From assembly GCF_021129235.1 (NCBI RefSeq), contig NZ_JAJOMA010000023.1, forward strand, positions 1 to 64,000: a DNA stretch of 64,000 nt. Direction: 5' to 3'. The DNA is from Kineosporia mesophila (lineage in GTDB: Bacteria; Actinomycetota; Actinomycetes; Actinomycetales; Kineosporiaceae). Position numbers and translations under genes: made by a program. A model generated the notes under the pieces. The model was not told the DNA's origin, did no database searches, and worked only from the letters and a program-made list of their open reading frames with translations. This document shows, piece by piece, positions 14,902 to 22,478 of the stretch. Positions within the stretch are counted from its first letter, which is position 1. Every line of letters starts with the position of its first letter.

Positions 14902-16680
14902 TCAGCCCACCTCGTACAGCCGGACTCCGTCGACGGCGATCGGGGTGAAGTTACTGATCACCCAATCCTGGATCTGGCGTCCAGATGCGCCCAGCGTGCC
15001 GCCGGGTATGAACCAGTGCAGCTGATGGGACTCGGTGAGTTGGATGAATTCGTCAAGGGTGGGCACCGGATCGTCACCCTTGTAGCCGCCGATTGCGAGG
15101 ACCGGCCGGCCCAGCGAGAGCTGGTAGGCGGAGGCTGATCGAGCGCCCAAAGCTCCGGCACTCCAGCGGTAGTGTTGGTCTGCTACCCGCAGTCGTTCCA
15201 GTACGGTGCTTGAAACAGGACGGTATCCTCCGGTTTCGCCCTGAAGGAAGCCGTTGGTCCAGACCTCGATCTGCGAGGTCCTGGCACCTCGGCCGGCTCC
15301 GGCCATCGGGTTGGCACCGGTGTGCGGGGCGCTGATTGTGGCCAGGCAGGAGAGCGCAGGGGCAACTAGGACAGCGGCGATTGCTGCGTAGGCTGCCACC
15401 GGGTTCCTTTGGCCGAGGTGCAGGATGACCAGGGCGACGATGCCGAGAGTGCATACCAGGGCGGCGACCGCCCAGTCGTGGCGGCCGGTGAGAAGCAGGA
15501 TCGAGACGGCCAGGGCGCTCGTCAGGGCCAAAGCCAGACCGCCGGTGTAGCGAACCGCCTTGAGCCACTGGTATTCGGCGACCAGCCAGGCTCCGATTCC
15601 TACCAGGGCAGCGAAGGCAGGAGCAAGAACAACGGTGTAATAGGAGTGGAAGATGCCCGCCATGGCTGCGAAAGTGGTTGCGGTTACGCCGATCCAGATG
15701 AACCACAGCAGCAGGGCTGCTCGAATGTTCCTACGGGCTGGATGATACTGGCTCAGGTACCAGGCCAGGCCGGCGAGGATCAGGGCGGCGGGGACGAACC
15801 AGGTGACCTCGGTGAGAAGGTTGGTCCGCCCGATCCGGGCGATGTTGGTGGCTCGGAGACCTGAGTTCTCCGGATTGGACTGGTTGCTGCCGGTGATCCT
15901 TGCGACTCCGTTGTAGCCAAGGGCGAGCTGGAGCACAGAATTGACCGGGGATCCGCCAATCCAGGGTCGGGAGGAAGCCGGCCAGAGTTCGACGACGGCC
16001 ACCCACCAGCCTCCGGCGAACAGCGTGGCCAGGGCGCCTGCCAATACCTGAGCGAAGCGTTTCATGAGGGGAGCCTGGGCGAAGATCAGGTAGCTCAGGG
16101 CGAGGGCGGGTAGAACCAGCAGGGCGGCCAGCATCTTGGTGAGGAATCCGAGGCCGATCATGGAGCCGGCCAGGACCAGCCAGGCCGTGGGGCGCCTGCT
16201 TTCGCAGGCTCGCAGAGTGGAGTACGCGGAAAACAGGAGCAGTGTGGTCAAGAGGGCGTCGGGGTTGTTGTAGCGAAACATCAAAACCGTGACCGGAGTC
16301 AGAGCGAACAATACGCCGGCCAGGACAGCTGGCCAGGCCCTTCGGGTGGTGCGGTGAACGCAGCCGTAGAGCAAGGCGACGGCCATGACGCCTTCCAGAG
16401 CCTGAGGCAAAAGAACGCTCCAGGGCGAAAGTCCGAAGAGTTTTGTCATCAAGATCATTGGCCACAGTGACAGCGGCGGTTTGTCCACCGTCAGGGCATT
16501 CGAAGCGTCTAGTGAGCCGAAGAACATGGCCTTCCACGACTGCGCCCCGGCCTGCACGGCGGCTGAATAGTAGGCGTTGGCCAGACCGGAATTGCTCAGC
16601 TGCCAGGTGAACAGCGCGGCGCTGGCGGCCAAGAGAGCCAGTAAAGGCAGACGATCGCGGGAGAGACGCAAAGGAGGCAC
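14902..16680 (-). CDS. GT39-family polyprenyl-phosphate-sugar glycosyltransferase
   Basis: 592 aa with about 12 membrane helices and a soluble C-terminal domain. The first external loop carries DASNALTVDKPPLSLWP, containing the acidic pair and VDKPPL signature of PMT/ArnT/YkcB-type GT39 enzymes; FRYNNPDALLTTLLL follows in the next loop. The C-terminus (IGGYKGDDPVPTLDEF...LHWFIPGG) matches the tail of YkcA/B-like proteins. Such enzymes transfer a sugar from a polyprenyl-phosphate donor to a lipid, protein or glycan outside the membrane. It starts with GTG 21 bp from regulator site 8, without a Shine-Dalgarno. Confidence 0.9.
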   Translation of the reverse strand: MPPLRLSRDRLPLLALLAASAALFTWQLSNSGLANAYYSAAVQAGAQSWKAMFFGSLDASNALTVDKPPLSLWPMILMTKLFGLSPWSVLLPQALEGVMAVALLYGCVHRTTRRAWPAVLAGVLFALTPVTVLMFRYNNPDALLTTLLLFSAYSTLRACESRRPTAWLVLAGSMIGLGFLTKMLAALLVLPALALSYLIFAQAPLMKRFAQVLAGALATLFAGGWWVAVVELWPASSRPWIGGSPVNSVLQLALGYNGVARITGSNQSNPENSGLRATNIARIGRTNLLTEVTWFVPAALILAGLAWYLSQYHPARRNIRAALLLWFIWIGVTATTFAAMAGIFHSYYTVVLAPAFAALVGIGAWLVAEYQWLKAVRYTGGLALALTSALAVSILLLTGRHDWAVAALVCTLGIVALVILHLGQRNPVAAYAAIAAVLVAPALSCLATISAPHTGANPMAGAGRGARTSQIEVWTNGFLQGETGGYRPVSSTVLERLRVADQHYRWSAGALGARSASAYQLSLGRPVLAIGGYKGDDPVPTLDEFIQLTESHQLHWFIPGGTLGASGRQIQDWVISNFTPIAVDGVRLYEVG

Positions 16681-16701
16681 ACGGCACTGTTTCCCGGGGT
16701 G

Positions 16702-16717
16702 TCTGACATCAACCTGA
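16702..16717 (-). promoter_or_regulatory. Direct-repeat regulator site 8 (TCAGGTTGATGTCAGA)
   Basis: Minus-strand repeat 21 bp upstream of the GT39 GTG. It is paired with oppositely oriented site 9, 15 bp away, so a single divergent region serves both genes. Confidence 0.62.
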
Positions 16718-16732
16718 CCGGATCCCTGGCGT

Positions 16733-16748
16733 ACAGGTCATTGTCAGA
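16733..16748 (+). promoter_or_regulatory. Direct-repeat regulator site 9 (ACAGGTCATTGTCAGA)
   Basis: Plus-strand repeat 23 bp upstream of the second COG4705 gene. Its first half-site deviates at one base (ACAGG), but the 11-bp spacing is kept. Confidence 0.55.
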
Positions 16749-16771
16749 GTCCCGGCCCGATCTTAAGTTCC

Positions 16772-18016
16772 ATGACGACCTACCGGACGCCCCTGGCCTC
16801 GCGCACCGACGCGCGCCAGCTGCTGAACAAGGTTCCCGAGATCACGATCTGGTTCTGGATCATCAAGATCCTCTGCACCACGGTCGGGGAGAGCTTCGCC
16901 GACTGGATCAACATGACCCTCGGTGTCGGCCTGACCAACACCGCGCTGATGTTCACCGTCGTGCTGGCCGTGATCCTGGCGGTGCAGCTGCGCCTGTCCC
17001 GGTACGTACCAGCCGTCTACTGGCTGACCGTCGTGGTCGTCAGCATCACCGGAACCCTCTACACCGATATCCTCACCGACAGCTCGGGCGTACCGCTCAA
17101 GGTCAGCACGAGCATCTTCGCCGCCGTCCTGGCCGTGGTCTTCGGTATCTGGTATGCCCGTGAGCGCACCCTGTCCATCCACACCATTGTCACCCTGCCC
17201 CGGGAAGCTTTCTACTGGCTCGCTGTTCTGGTGACCTTCGCGCTCGGTACCGCCGCGGGCGACTGGACCCTGGAACTGACCGGCTGGGGCCCGGGCAAGT
17301 CGGTCCTGCTGCCGGCCGGTCTGATCGCGATCGTCGCGGTCTGCTGGCGCGCCGGTGCGCAGCCGGTCCTGGCCTTCTGGCTCGCGTACATCCTGACCCG
17401 CCCGCTCGGGGCCAACATCGGTGACTTCCTGGCCCTACCGAAGGCGGAGCAGGGTCTGGGCCTGGGCACTGCCCTGACCAGTGTGCTGTTCCTGGCCGCG
17501 ATCGCCGCCACCGTCATCTACCTGACCCGCACCCGAGCCGACATCATCACCCACGAGGCCCCGCCCCGTCCCGCCAACCCACGCGGAGAGCGGATGGCCC
17601 TGGGCGTGTACGTGATCGCCGCCGTCTCGACCGCGGTTCTGCTGCACCACACCTCTGGCCTGCCGCACACCTCGCCCCTGGCCGAGGGCGAAGGACCGGC
17701 CGTCTCGACCGTGCAGCTGACCCCCGCCCAGGCGACCGCGAAGTTCCCGTCGGCTGACATCGCCACCTTGAAGTCGATCGGCCAGGATCTGCAGGCCAAA
17801 GTGGCGGCCAGCGATCAGGCCGGGGCCCTGACCCGGGCCAAGGACCTCGAAACCACCTGGGACCAGTACCAGCCGCAGCTGCAACCGCTGGACGGCACGG
17901 CCTGGACCTTCATCGACGTGGAGATCGACCACGTGCTCACCGCGGTCCGGTCACCGAACCCGGACCCGAAGGCCGAGACGGCGGCGCTGAGCGCCCTGGT
18001 CACGACCCTCAGTTGA
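16772..18016 (+). CDS. COG4705-type membrane protein with extra C-terminal domain
   Basis: 414 aa. Residues 1 to about 260 are a paralogue of the protein at 10588: KVPEITIWFWIIKI, FYWLAVLVTFALGTAAGDWT and RPLGANIGD recur in the same order. A cytoplasmic HEAPPRPANPRGER linker leads to one more membrane helix (about 272-290) and a roughly 120-residue, probably extracytoplasmic domain rich in Ala/Asp/Lys helices that I do not recognise. A sensor or partner-binding role for this domain is only a guess. No Shine-Dalgarno before the ATG; regulator site 9 lies 23 bp upstream and a strong terminator follows. Confidence 0.82.
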   Translation: MTTYRTPLASRTDARQLLNKVPEITIWFWIIKILCTTVGESFADWINMTLGVGLTNTALMFTVVLAVILAVQLRLSRYVPAVYWLTVVVVSITGTLYTDILTDSSGVPLKVSTSIFAAVLAVVFGIWYARERTLSIHTIVTLPREAFYWLAVLVTFALGTAAGDWTLELTGWGPGKSVLLPAGLIAIVAVCWRAGAQPVLAFWLAYILTRPLGANIGDFLALPKAEQGLGLGTALTSVLFLAAIAATVIYLTRTRADIITHEAPPRPANPRGERMALGVYVIAAVSTAVLLHHTSGLPHTSPLAEGEGPAVSTVQLTPAQATAKFPSADIATLKSIGQDLQAKVAASDQAGALTRAKDLETTWDQYQPQLQPLDGTAWTFIDVEIDHVLTAVRSPNPDPKAETAALSALVTTLS

Positions 18017-18020
18017 GCAG

Positions 18021-18060
18021 AGCGTGATCGCCGACGACCCCGGTCGTCGGCGATCACGCT
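18021..18060 (+). terminator. Long intrinsic terminator hairpin
   Basis: Perfect 19-bp inverted repeat (AGCGTGATCGCCGACGACC and its complement, 2-nt separation), followed by TTT. It sits 4 bp after the COG4705-2 stop and closes the envelope cluster on this side. Confidence 0.88.
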
Positions 18061-18128
18061 TTTGCCGTCTTCCTTGGGTGGTGGGGGCCGCGTGCGCCGC
18101 ACGGACCGGGTGGAGAGGAATGGAACGA

Positions 18129-18345
18129 TCATTCAAGGCCGGGTGCCGCCAGGCCATCAAGCTGGCCAACTTCGTCCATCGAGAAGCTCCACACCGGGTC
18201 GACCGGAGGTTTCATCGGTGATCCGGGCTGAACAACCACCCTGACCACGGCGCCGGCTCCCCGGCGAGAGCTAATCTGCACAGTGCCGCCGAGATCGGCA
18301 ATGCTCTGACGAACCAGGACGGGACCTGGGTGAAGTCCGACGTGA
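18129..18345 (-). pseudogene. Histidine kinase ATPase-domain relic
   Basis: The minus-strand frame ending at 18129 reads VLVRQSIADLGGTVQISS then GAGAVVRVVVQP, the end of a HATPase_c domain (LVRxIVxxxGGxVxxxSxxGxGxxxxVxLP), followed by about 30 anonymous residues. No N-terminal part is visible upstream. A fragment of an additional two-component system. Confidence 0.6.
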
Positions 18346-18382
18346 GCGGCCTCAGGTCACCTGGGGGTCCGGAACCGGGACT

Positions 18383-18582
18383 GCGTTGGTGTTTCTTGCC
18401 GTGGTGACGGAACTGACCTCCACCCTGCTGCCGGCTCCGATCGCCCCCGGACGCTCGCGACCCGGTTCTGGAGCGAGTCCTCAGCGATCAACTACGGCGC
18501 CGCAGCACCTGATGCCGTTCTGGTGATCATGCTCTCCGCCCCGGCGGCAGTGTTGCTGGCCCGTAAGGCGGGTGCGAGGTGA
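18383..18582 (+). pseudogene. Iron-type ABC permease C-terminal relic
   Basis: ALVFLAVVTELTSTLL in one frame, then after a frameshift near 18455 TLATRFWSESSAINYGAAAP and a terminal helix. This is the end of FbpB/ThiP-like binding-protein-dependent permeases (VFLxVxKELxxTLLL...LAxxxWxxxSExxYxxAAP). The stop overlaps the GTG of the ATPase relic, preserving operon structure. Confidence 0.7.
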
Positions 18583-18905
18583 GCGCCGGGCTGAGCGTGC
18601 GTGGCCTGACCAAGAGCTACGGCCCGGCAACGGTCTTGGCCGGTGTCGATCTGGAGGTGGCCGAAGGCGCCCTCACCGCGCTGATCGGAAGATCCGGCAG
18701 TGGAAAAATCACTCTGCTGCGCCTGATCTCGGGTTTCGAGGCAGCCGATCGCGGCGTCACTCAGATGGACGGGCGGGATGTTTCCGGGCTGGCGCCGCAT
18801 CGGCTACGTCACGCAGGAAGGCACTCTCTTTCCGCATCTGAGTGCGGCCGCTAATGTGCCCTTTGGGCTGCCTCGACGTGACTCGAAGGCCGTTTCCCAA
18901 GCCGG
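18579..18905 (+). pseudogene. Frameshifted ABC transporter ATPase relic (ferric-iron type)
   Basis: Begins with GTG overlapping the permease stop. LTKSYGPATVLAGVDL and Walker A GRSGSGKITLL are readable, but the Walker A Ser/Thr after Lys is Ile, which should abolish ATP binding. Near 18795 the similarity moves frame to IGYVTQEGTLFPHLSAAANV, the Q-loop of FbpC/PotA-type ATPases, and ends by 18905. Signature motif and Walker B are missing. With the permease relic this is a dead transporter. Confidence 0.8.
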
Positions 18906-18945
18906 GGGGAGAGCACGGGTTTCTCCGTGGTCGGCGCCGCTCTCG

Positions 18946-19677
18946 CTAGGGTTGTGCCTTGAGGCGGATGAGGCTGATGCCGTCGCGAACGGTGAGAACT
19001 ATCTGCTCCACGCGACGGTCGCGCCGAACCGTAGCGTTGAAAGCGTGCACGGCGAGCATGTTCACCTGGTCCTCGTCGTCCTGCGGATCCAGCCCACCGT
19101 GCAGCGTGTTGTCCACCACGATGAGGCCGTGCGGAGCCAGTTTCGGGACCACGGCTTCGAAATAGGACGAGTATCCGCTTTTCTCGGCATCGATGAAGAC
19201 CAGGTCGAACGGCCCCGGAAGCTCGTCCACGACCGGCAGAGCTGGGCCTACGCGCAGATCGATCTGCTGCCCGCGGGGCGAGGAGGCGAAGTGCTGAGCG
19301 GCGATACGCGCGGTGTCAGGGTCGATCTCACAGGTGGTGATGCGCCCGTCGCCGGGCATCGCTTCGGCCATCGCCAGCGCCGAATACCCGGTGAAGGTAC
19401 CGATCTCGAGGATGTTCCGCGGTTGCCCGAGATGCACCAGACAGGCCAGGAACTGGCCCTGGGTGGATCCGGACATCATGAAGGCATCAGCCACGAAGTC
19501 CCGCGTGTCGGCCGCGACCTGAGCCAGCAGAGCGCTTTCCTCGCTGGTCTGGGCCTCGGCGTACTGCTCGATCCGCGGCTCGACCATGGGCCGGCGGCGT
19601 CCCAGTACCATTCCGGCGGCGCGCCGGACACGCTGGGGGAAGCCAGCTCGGTCTGGTAGGGAAGACGGCGGTGTCAC
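18946..19677 (-). CDS. Class I O-methyltransferase (COMT-like family 3)
   Basis: 243 aa from the GTG at 19677, which overlaps the DedA stop (GTGA); the frame is open further upstream inside dedA. SAM motif I is ILEIGTFTGYSALAMAEA, the acidic hairpin follows as TTCEIDPD, and FDLVFIDAEKSGY and GLIVVDNTLHGG mark the metal-dependent catechol-type methyltransferase family. Substrate unknown. Translation is coupled to DedA, so it sits in the regulon through site 10. Confidence 0.88.
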   Translation of the reverse strand: MTPPSSLPDRAGFPQRVRRAAGMVLGRRRPMVEPRIEQYAEAQTSEESALLAQVAADTRDFVADAFMMSGSTQGQFLACLVHLGQPRNILEIGTFTGYSALAMAEAMPGDGRITTCEIDPDTARIAAQHFASSPRGQQIDLRVGPALPVVDELPGPFDLVFIDAEKSGYSSYFEAVVPKLAPHGLIVVDNTLHGGLDPQDDEDQVNMLAVHAFNATVRRDRRVEQIVLTVRDGISLIRLKAQP

Positions 19678-20327
19678 GAAGCATGCTCCCTGCGCAGACG
19701 ATTGCGACGGAAAGAACGACGGATGAGAAGGGTGAGCCCCACGACCAGCAATCCGATCAGGACCACGTTGCTGATGGTGCTGACATACCCGCCGACGGTC
19801 TCCCACTGAGAGCCGACCGCGTAGCCGGCGGCGACCAAGGCCGAGTTCCAGATCGCGCTGCCGAGGGCGGTCCAGACGGAGAAGGTCAGCAGCGGCATCT
19901 TCTGGGCCCCGGCCGGGAGTGAAATGAGGCTACGAACACCGGGTACGAGGCGTCCAAAAAAGACCGAAGCCCGGCCGTGTTGCTGGAACCAGTCCGAGGC
20001 GGACCGTAAATCCTCGGCGTCCAGCAAGGGAACCCGGTCCAGTAGCGAGATGGCCCGGTCAAGGCCCAGCACTGCCCCCAGACCGTAGAAAATCCAGGCC
20101 CCCGCCACCGACCCCAGGGTGGCCAGCACCAACACCCACACCACCGACAGCTCGCCCTGCTGGGCGAGGAACCCGGCCAGCGGCAGGATCACCTCGCTGG
20201 GCACCGGGGGTATGACTGTTTCCAAAAGGGTCATGGCCCCGACGCCGACCTCGCCCAGTGCCCCGATCACATCGGCGCCCAGACCGGTGATGCCGGTCAG
20301 CTCCGCAGTAGCTCCCTCGTTCGCCAT
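19674..20327 (-). CDS. DedA family membrane protein (second full-length copy)
   Basis: 217 aa from ATG 20327; a longer start at 20360 would overlap regulator site 10 and is disfavoured. TLLETVIPPVPSEVILPLAGFLAQ is the hallmark loop of the YqjA/YghB-like DedA branch, followed by GRASVFFGRLVPGVRSLISLPAG, the conserved G-R-x-x-P-x-x-R segment. Four or more membrane helices and a basic Arg-rich C-terminus. Likely a lipid or undecaprenyl-phosphate translocase by family. Coupled to the methyltransferase. Confidence 0.88.
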   Translation of the reverse strand: MANEGATAELTGITGLGADVIGALGEVGVGAMTLLETVIPPVPSEVILPLAGFLAQQGELSVVWVLVLATLGSVAGAWIFYGLGAVLGLDRAISLLDRVPLLDAEDLRSASDWFQQHGRASVFFGRLVPGVRSLISLPAGAQKMPLLTFSVWTALGSAIWNSALVAAGYAVGSQWETVGGYVSTISNVVLIGLLVVGLTLLIRRSFRRNRLRREHAS

Positions 20328-20351
20328 GAGGCAGAACTCTTCCGCGGCCTG

Positions 20352-20367
20352 CCTGAACACTTCCTGA
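20352..20367 (-). promoter_or_regulatory. Direct-repeat regulator site 10 (TCAGGAAGTGTTCAGG)
   Basis: Minus-strand repeat 24 bp upstream of the second dedA ATG. It is the last site of the series seen in the window. Confidence 0.65.
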
Positions 20368-20853
20368 CCGACAGCAGCGCCAGACCTGATCCGAGCACGT
20401 CAGGTACGACCAGGATCCGGCTACTTGCTCCTGGCGTCGGCGGCGCAGGCGGCCCGTGGCCGCACCACCGTTCAAGACTCGGACGCATTGTTCCCGCACG
20501 ACCTCATCGCCCGGCCGCTCGATCAAGGATGCCTGGTTTAGCGGGCCTCGAAGACCGAGTGACGATCCCTGCCCTCCCCCTCCGGCCCGGCCGGGCCCCC
20601 ACCAGTTGGCGGCACCGGTCGCAAGGTCATTTCACCTACTTGAGCTGCGGTGAAGGCGGCATGCTCCTGCAGGCCACGGACCAGCCCTGGGTCGAGCCGG
20701 GCCACCTTGGCCAACGCCCCGGCTACGGGGCGGGCCTCGGGCCATCGGGATCCGGACCGGCCACGCACCGGCTGGCCCCACGACTGCGGTGGTCCGGCCG
20801 GGCCGACCTCGGCCAATCGGGATCCGAGGACCATTTCATCGATTTCCGGCCGT
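20368..20853. other. Gene-free stretch
   Basis: About 490 bp with no convincing gene. Contains imperfect repeats of GGCCAxxxGGGATCCG-like segments around 20700-20830; frames here are Gly/Pro/Arg-rich without motifs. Confidence 0.4.
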
Positions 20854-21048
20854 TTACCGCTGTGACAGGGCGGCTACCGCCTCGGCCGAGGGGGTTTTGA
20901 CGCGTAGTCGGTTGACCGTGCCCTGAGCGAGCCGGGTGAGCAACCCGACGGGACCGAAGGCATCCTGCGGGCACAGCGTCAGCCAGGCCATCACGTCAGA
21001 GCCAACGGTTGCCTGACCCGGCTTTGGGTTGAGTAGGACCCGCATCAT
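20854..21048 (-). CDS. Small hypothetical protein or fragment
   Basis: 64 codons, ATG 21048, 23 bp downstream of the FliF-like gene on the same strand. Mixed composition with TVGSDVMAWLTLCPQDAFG; no family recognised. Codon composition looks protein-like but the case is weak. Confidence 0.3.
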   Translation of the reverse strand: MMRVLLNPKPGQATVGSDVMAWLTLCPQDAFGPVGLLTRLAQGTVNRLRVKTPSAEAVAALSQR

Positions 21049-21071
21049 GGACTCGGACCTGACCCTGATCG

Positions 21072-21809
21072 TTAGCCGCGCGTCGATGAGCCCTTGCGAA
21101 CCCGGCGTGGACTCAGCGCGGCGACCGCGAGCACCAGCGCCATGATCAGAGCCGTCGCGCTGGGCACATAGGCAGCAGCCTGAGAGGTCCAGGACCGGGG
21201 CACGGCGACCGCGGCCGCAGGTACAGCAAAAGGAGCAGAGACAACAGAAAGACGATCGCCACGAGCAGCAGTTACCCCCATGGCGGCCGCGACGGTCTTG
21301 CGCACGGCACGCAGATTCGGGTGTTTAGAGGCATCCACCACCACTGCCACACTCAGCCGGGTGATCACGCCACCCGGGCTGCTGCTCTGCGTCACGGTCT
21401 GACTGACCCCGTTCTGAACACCCGAAGCGCTGTACCCAGGGCCGGTCCCACTCGACGCGGACAGCGGGACTGAACCGGGGGAGTGGTAGGTGCGCGCCGT
21501 GCCAACTGAGGCATCCGTGTAGTTGGCGCTGGCGACGATGCGGCTGTGCCCGGCACCGAACAACTGATCTAGCTGGACCTGCGCTGCCATCGTGAGGGCG
21601 TTGGTGTCCAGAGCGGACGGTGACGGAGCGGTCAGGACCGCAGCGGCTGGGTGAAAGGCCTGGCTCGGCAGAAGGAGTACAGCGGCCACCATCGAGACGA
21701 GCATAGCGACGGCCGTGGCCGGCTGAGCCCGAATGAGAGACTTTGGCACACCGTCCCGATCGGCCGGTGTCGGCCGATTCCGCGTGGGCTGAGCCCGAAA
21801 GCGGTTCAT
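21072..21809 (-). CDS. Orphan FliF C-terminal-domain-like membrane protein
   Basis: 245 aa. One membrane segment at about 33-50, an extracytoplasmic domain, and a second membrane segment at about 212-232 with a basic tail. The domain carries GAGHSRIVASANY, then SPGGVITRLSVAVVVD and AAMGVTAARGDRLSVVSAPF, which matches the order of the FliF C-terminal domain (G-x-V-x-V...PGxIxRLSVAVxVD...AxGxxxxRGDxxxVxxxPF). The N-terminal ring-building domains of FliF are absent, and no other flagellar gene is in the window. So this is either a domain-sized paralogue with a separate job or a fragment. The ATG overlaps the stop of the LuxR relic. Confidence 0.68.
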   Translation of the reverse strand: MNRFRAQPTRNRPTPADRDGVPKSLIRAQPATAVAMLVSMVAAVLLLPSQAFHPAAAVLTAPSPSALDTNALTMAAQVQLDQLFGAGHSRIVASANYTDASVGTARTYHSPGSVPLSASSGTGPGYSASGVQNGVSQTVTQSSSPGGVITRLSVAVVVDASKHPNLRAVRKTVAAAMGVTAARGDRLSVVSAPFAVPAAAVAVPRSWTSQAAAYVPSATALIMALVLAVAALSPRRVRKGSSTRG

Positions 21810-21979
21810 CTCTGCTGTAGATCACCCTGGTGGGCCATTACTACCAGCCGCACTCGGTGACGGGCCCCGAGTTCGGTCAGGATCTGCACGACGTGGGTCG
21901 TCGCGGTTGGCGGGCTGGGATGGACTTCTCGCGCGATCTCGGTGTTATCCAGCCCCTCTACTACCGGCCTGAGCGCTCC
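21806..21979 (-). pseudogene. LuxR/NarL-type helix-turn-helix relic
   Basis: About 57 codons ending at 21806: VVEGLDNTEIAREVHPSPPT, then TTHVVQILTELGARHRVRLV. This follows the LuxR output domain pattern (xxGLSNxEIAxxLxxSxxTVKTHVxxILxKLGxxxRxxAV) with substitutions at key positions, and no receiver domain upstream in frame. It resembles the regulator at 22479 and may be a decayed duplicate. Confidence 0.6.
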
Positions 21980-22478
21980 CGCTCCCGGGGCGCCAGGTCG
22001 TTCATACCCGGGATTTGCTGCGGCCCGGGAGCCGATCTCGACTTTGCCCCGCAGAGCCCCGGCCCGCTCGGTCATCCCGCAGACCGTGACCCATGACGGC
22101 ACCCCGGCCACCTCGTCCATCATCGATGACCTGCCAGTGCAGGATGCTGTTCCGGGCGCCGACGGCCTGGGCGTCGCAGGACGCTGGTGGGCTCCAGCCC
22201 TATCTGGAAGCCGGCCTGGCCGGCCGCGATGGGGCCGAAGGCCGTGGTTGTGGACTTGGCCGCCCAGGCGCGGTGTCGCCTCGGGGACCTGCATCGCTCG
22301 GGGCGGATGGCCGTGCGCGATGGCTGGGAACCGGTCGGCAGTATGTTGCGTGTCAAGGCGATCCTTCCCGAATGCTCAGGATGGGAGATCGCCTGACCGT
22401 TGGGAGCGCTAGTGTTCCAGGCTTCCTCCGATCTCGCGAGCCCCAGGGTCACCTCCTACCGTGGTCGCGTTCTGCCGC
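21980..22478. other. Gene-free stretch between LuxR relic and response regulator
   Basis: Roughly 500 bp with long but featureless high-GC frames on both strands; no family match recognised. Probably decayed sequence. Confidence 0.35.

Noticed and set aside
20390-20415. TCAGGTACGACCAGG near site 10
   Set aside because: Half-site spacing is 10 bp and the second half is CCAGG; outside the pattern.
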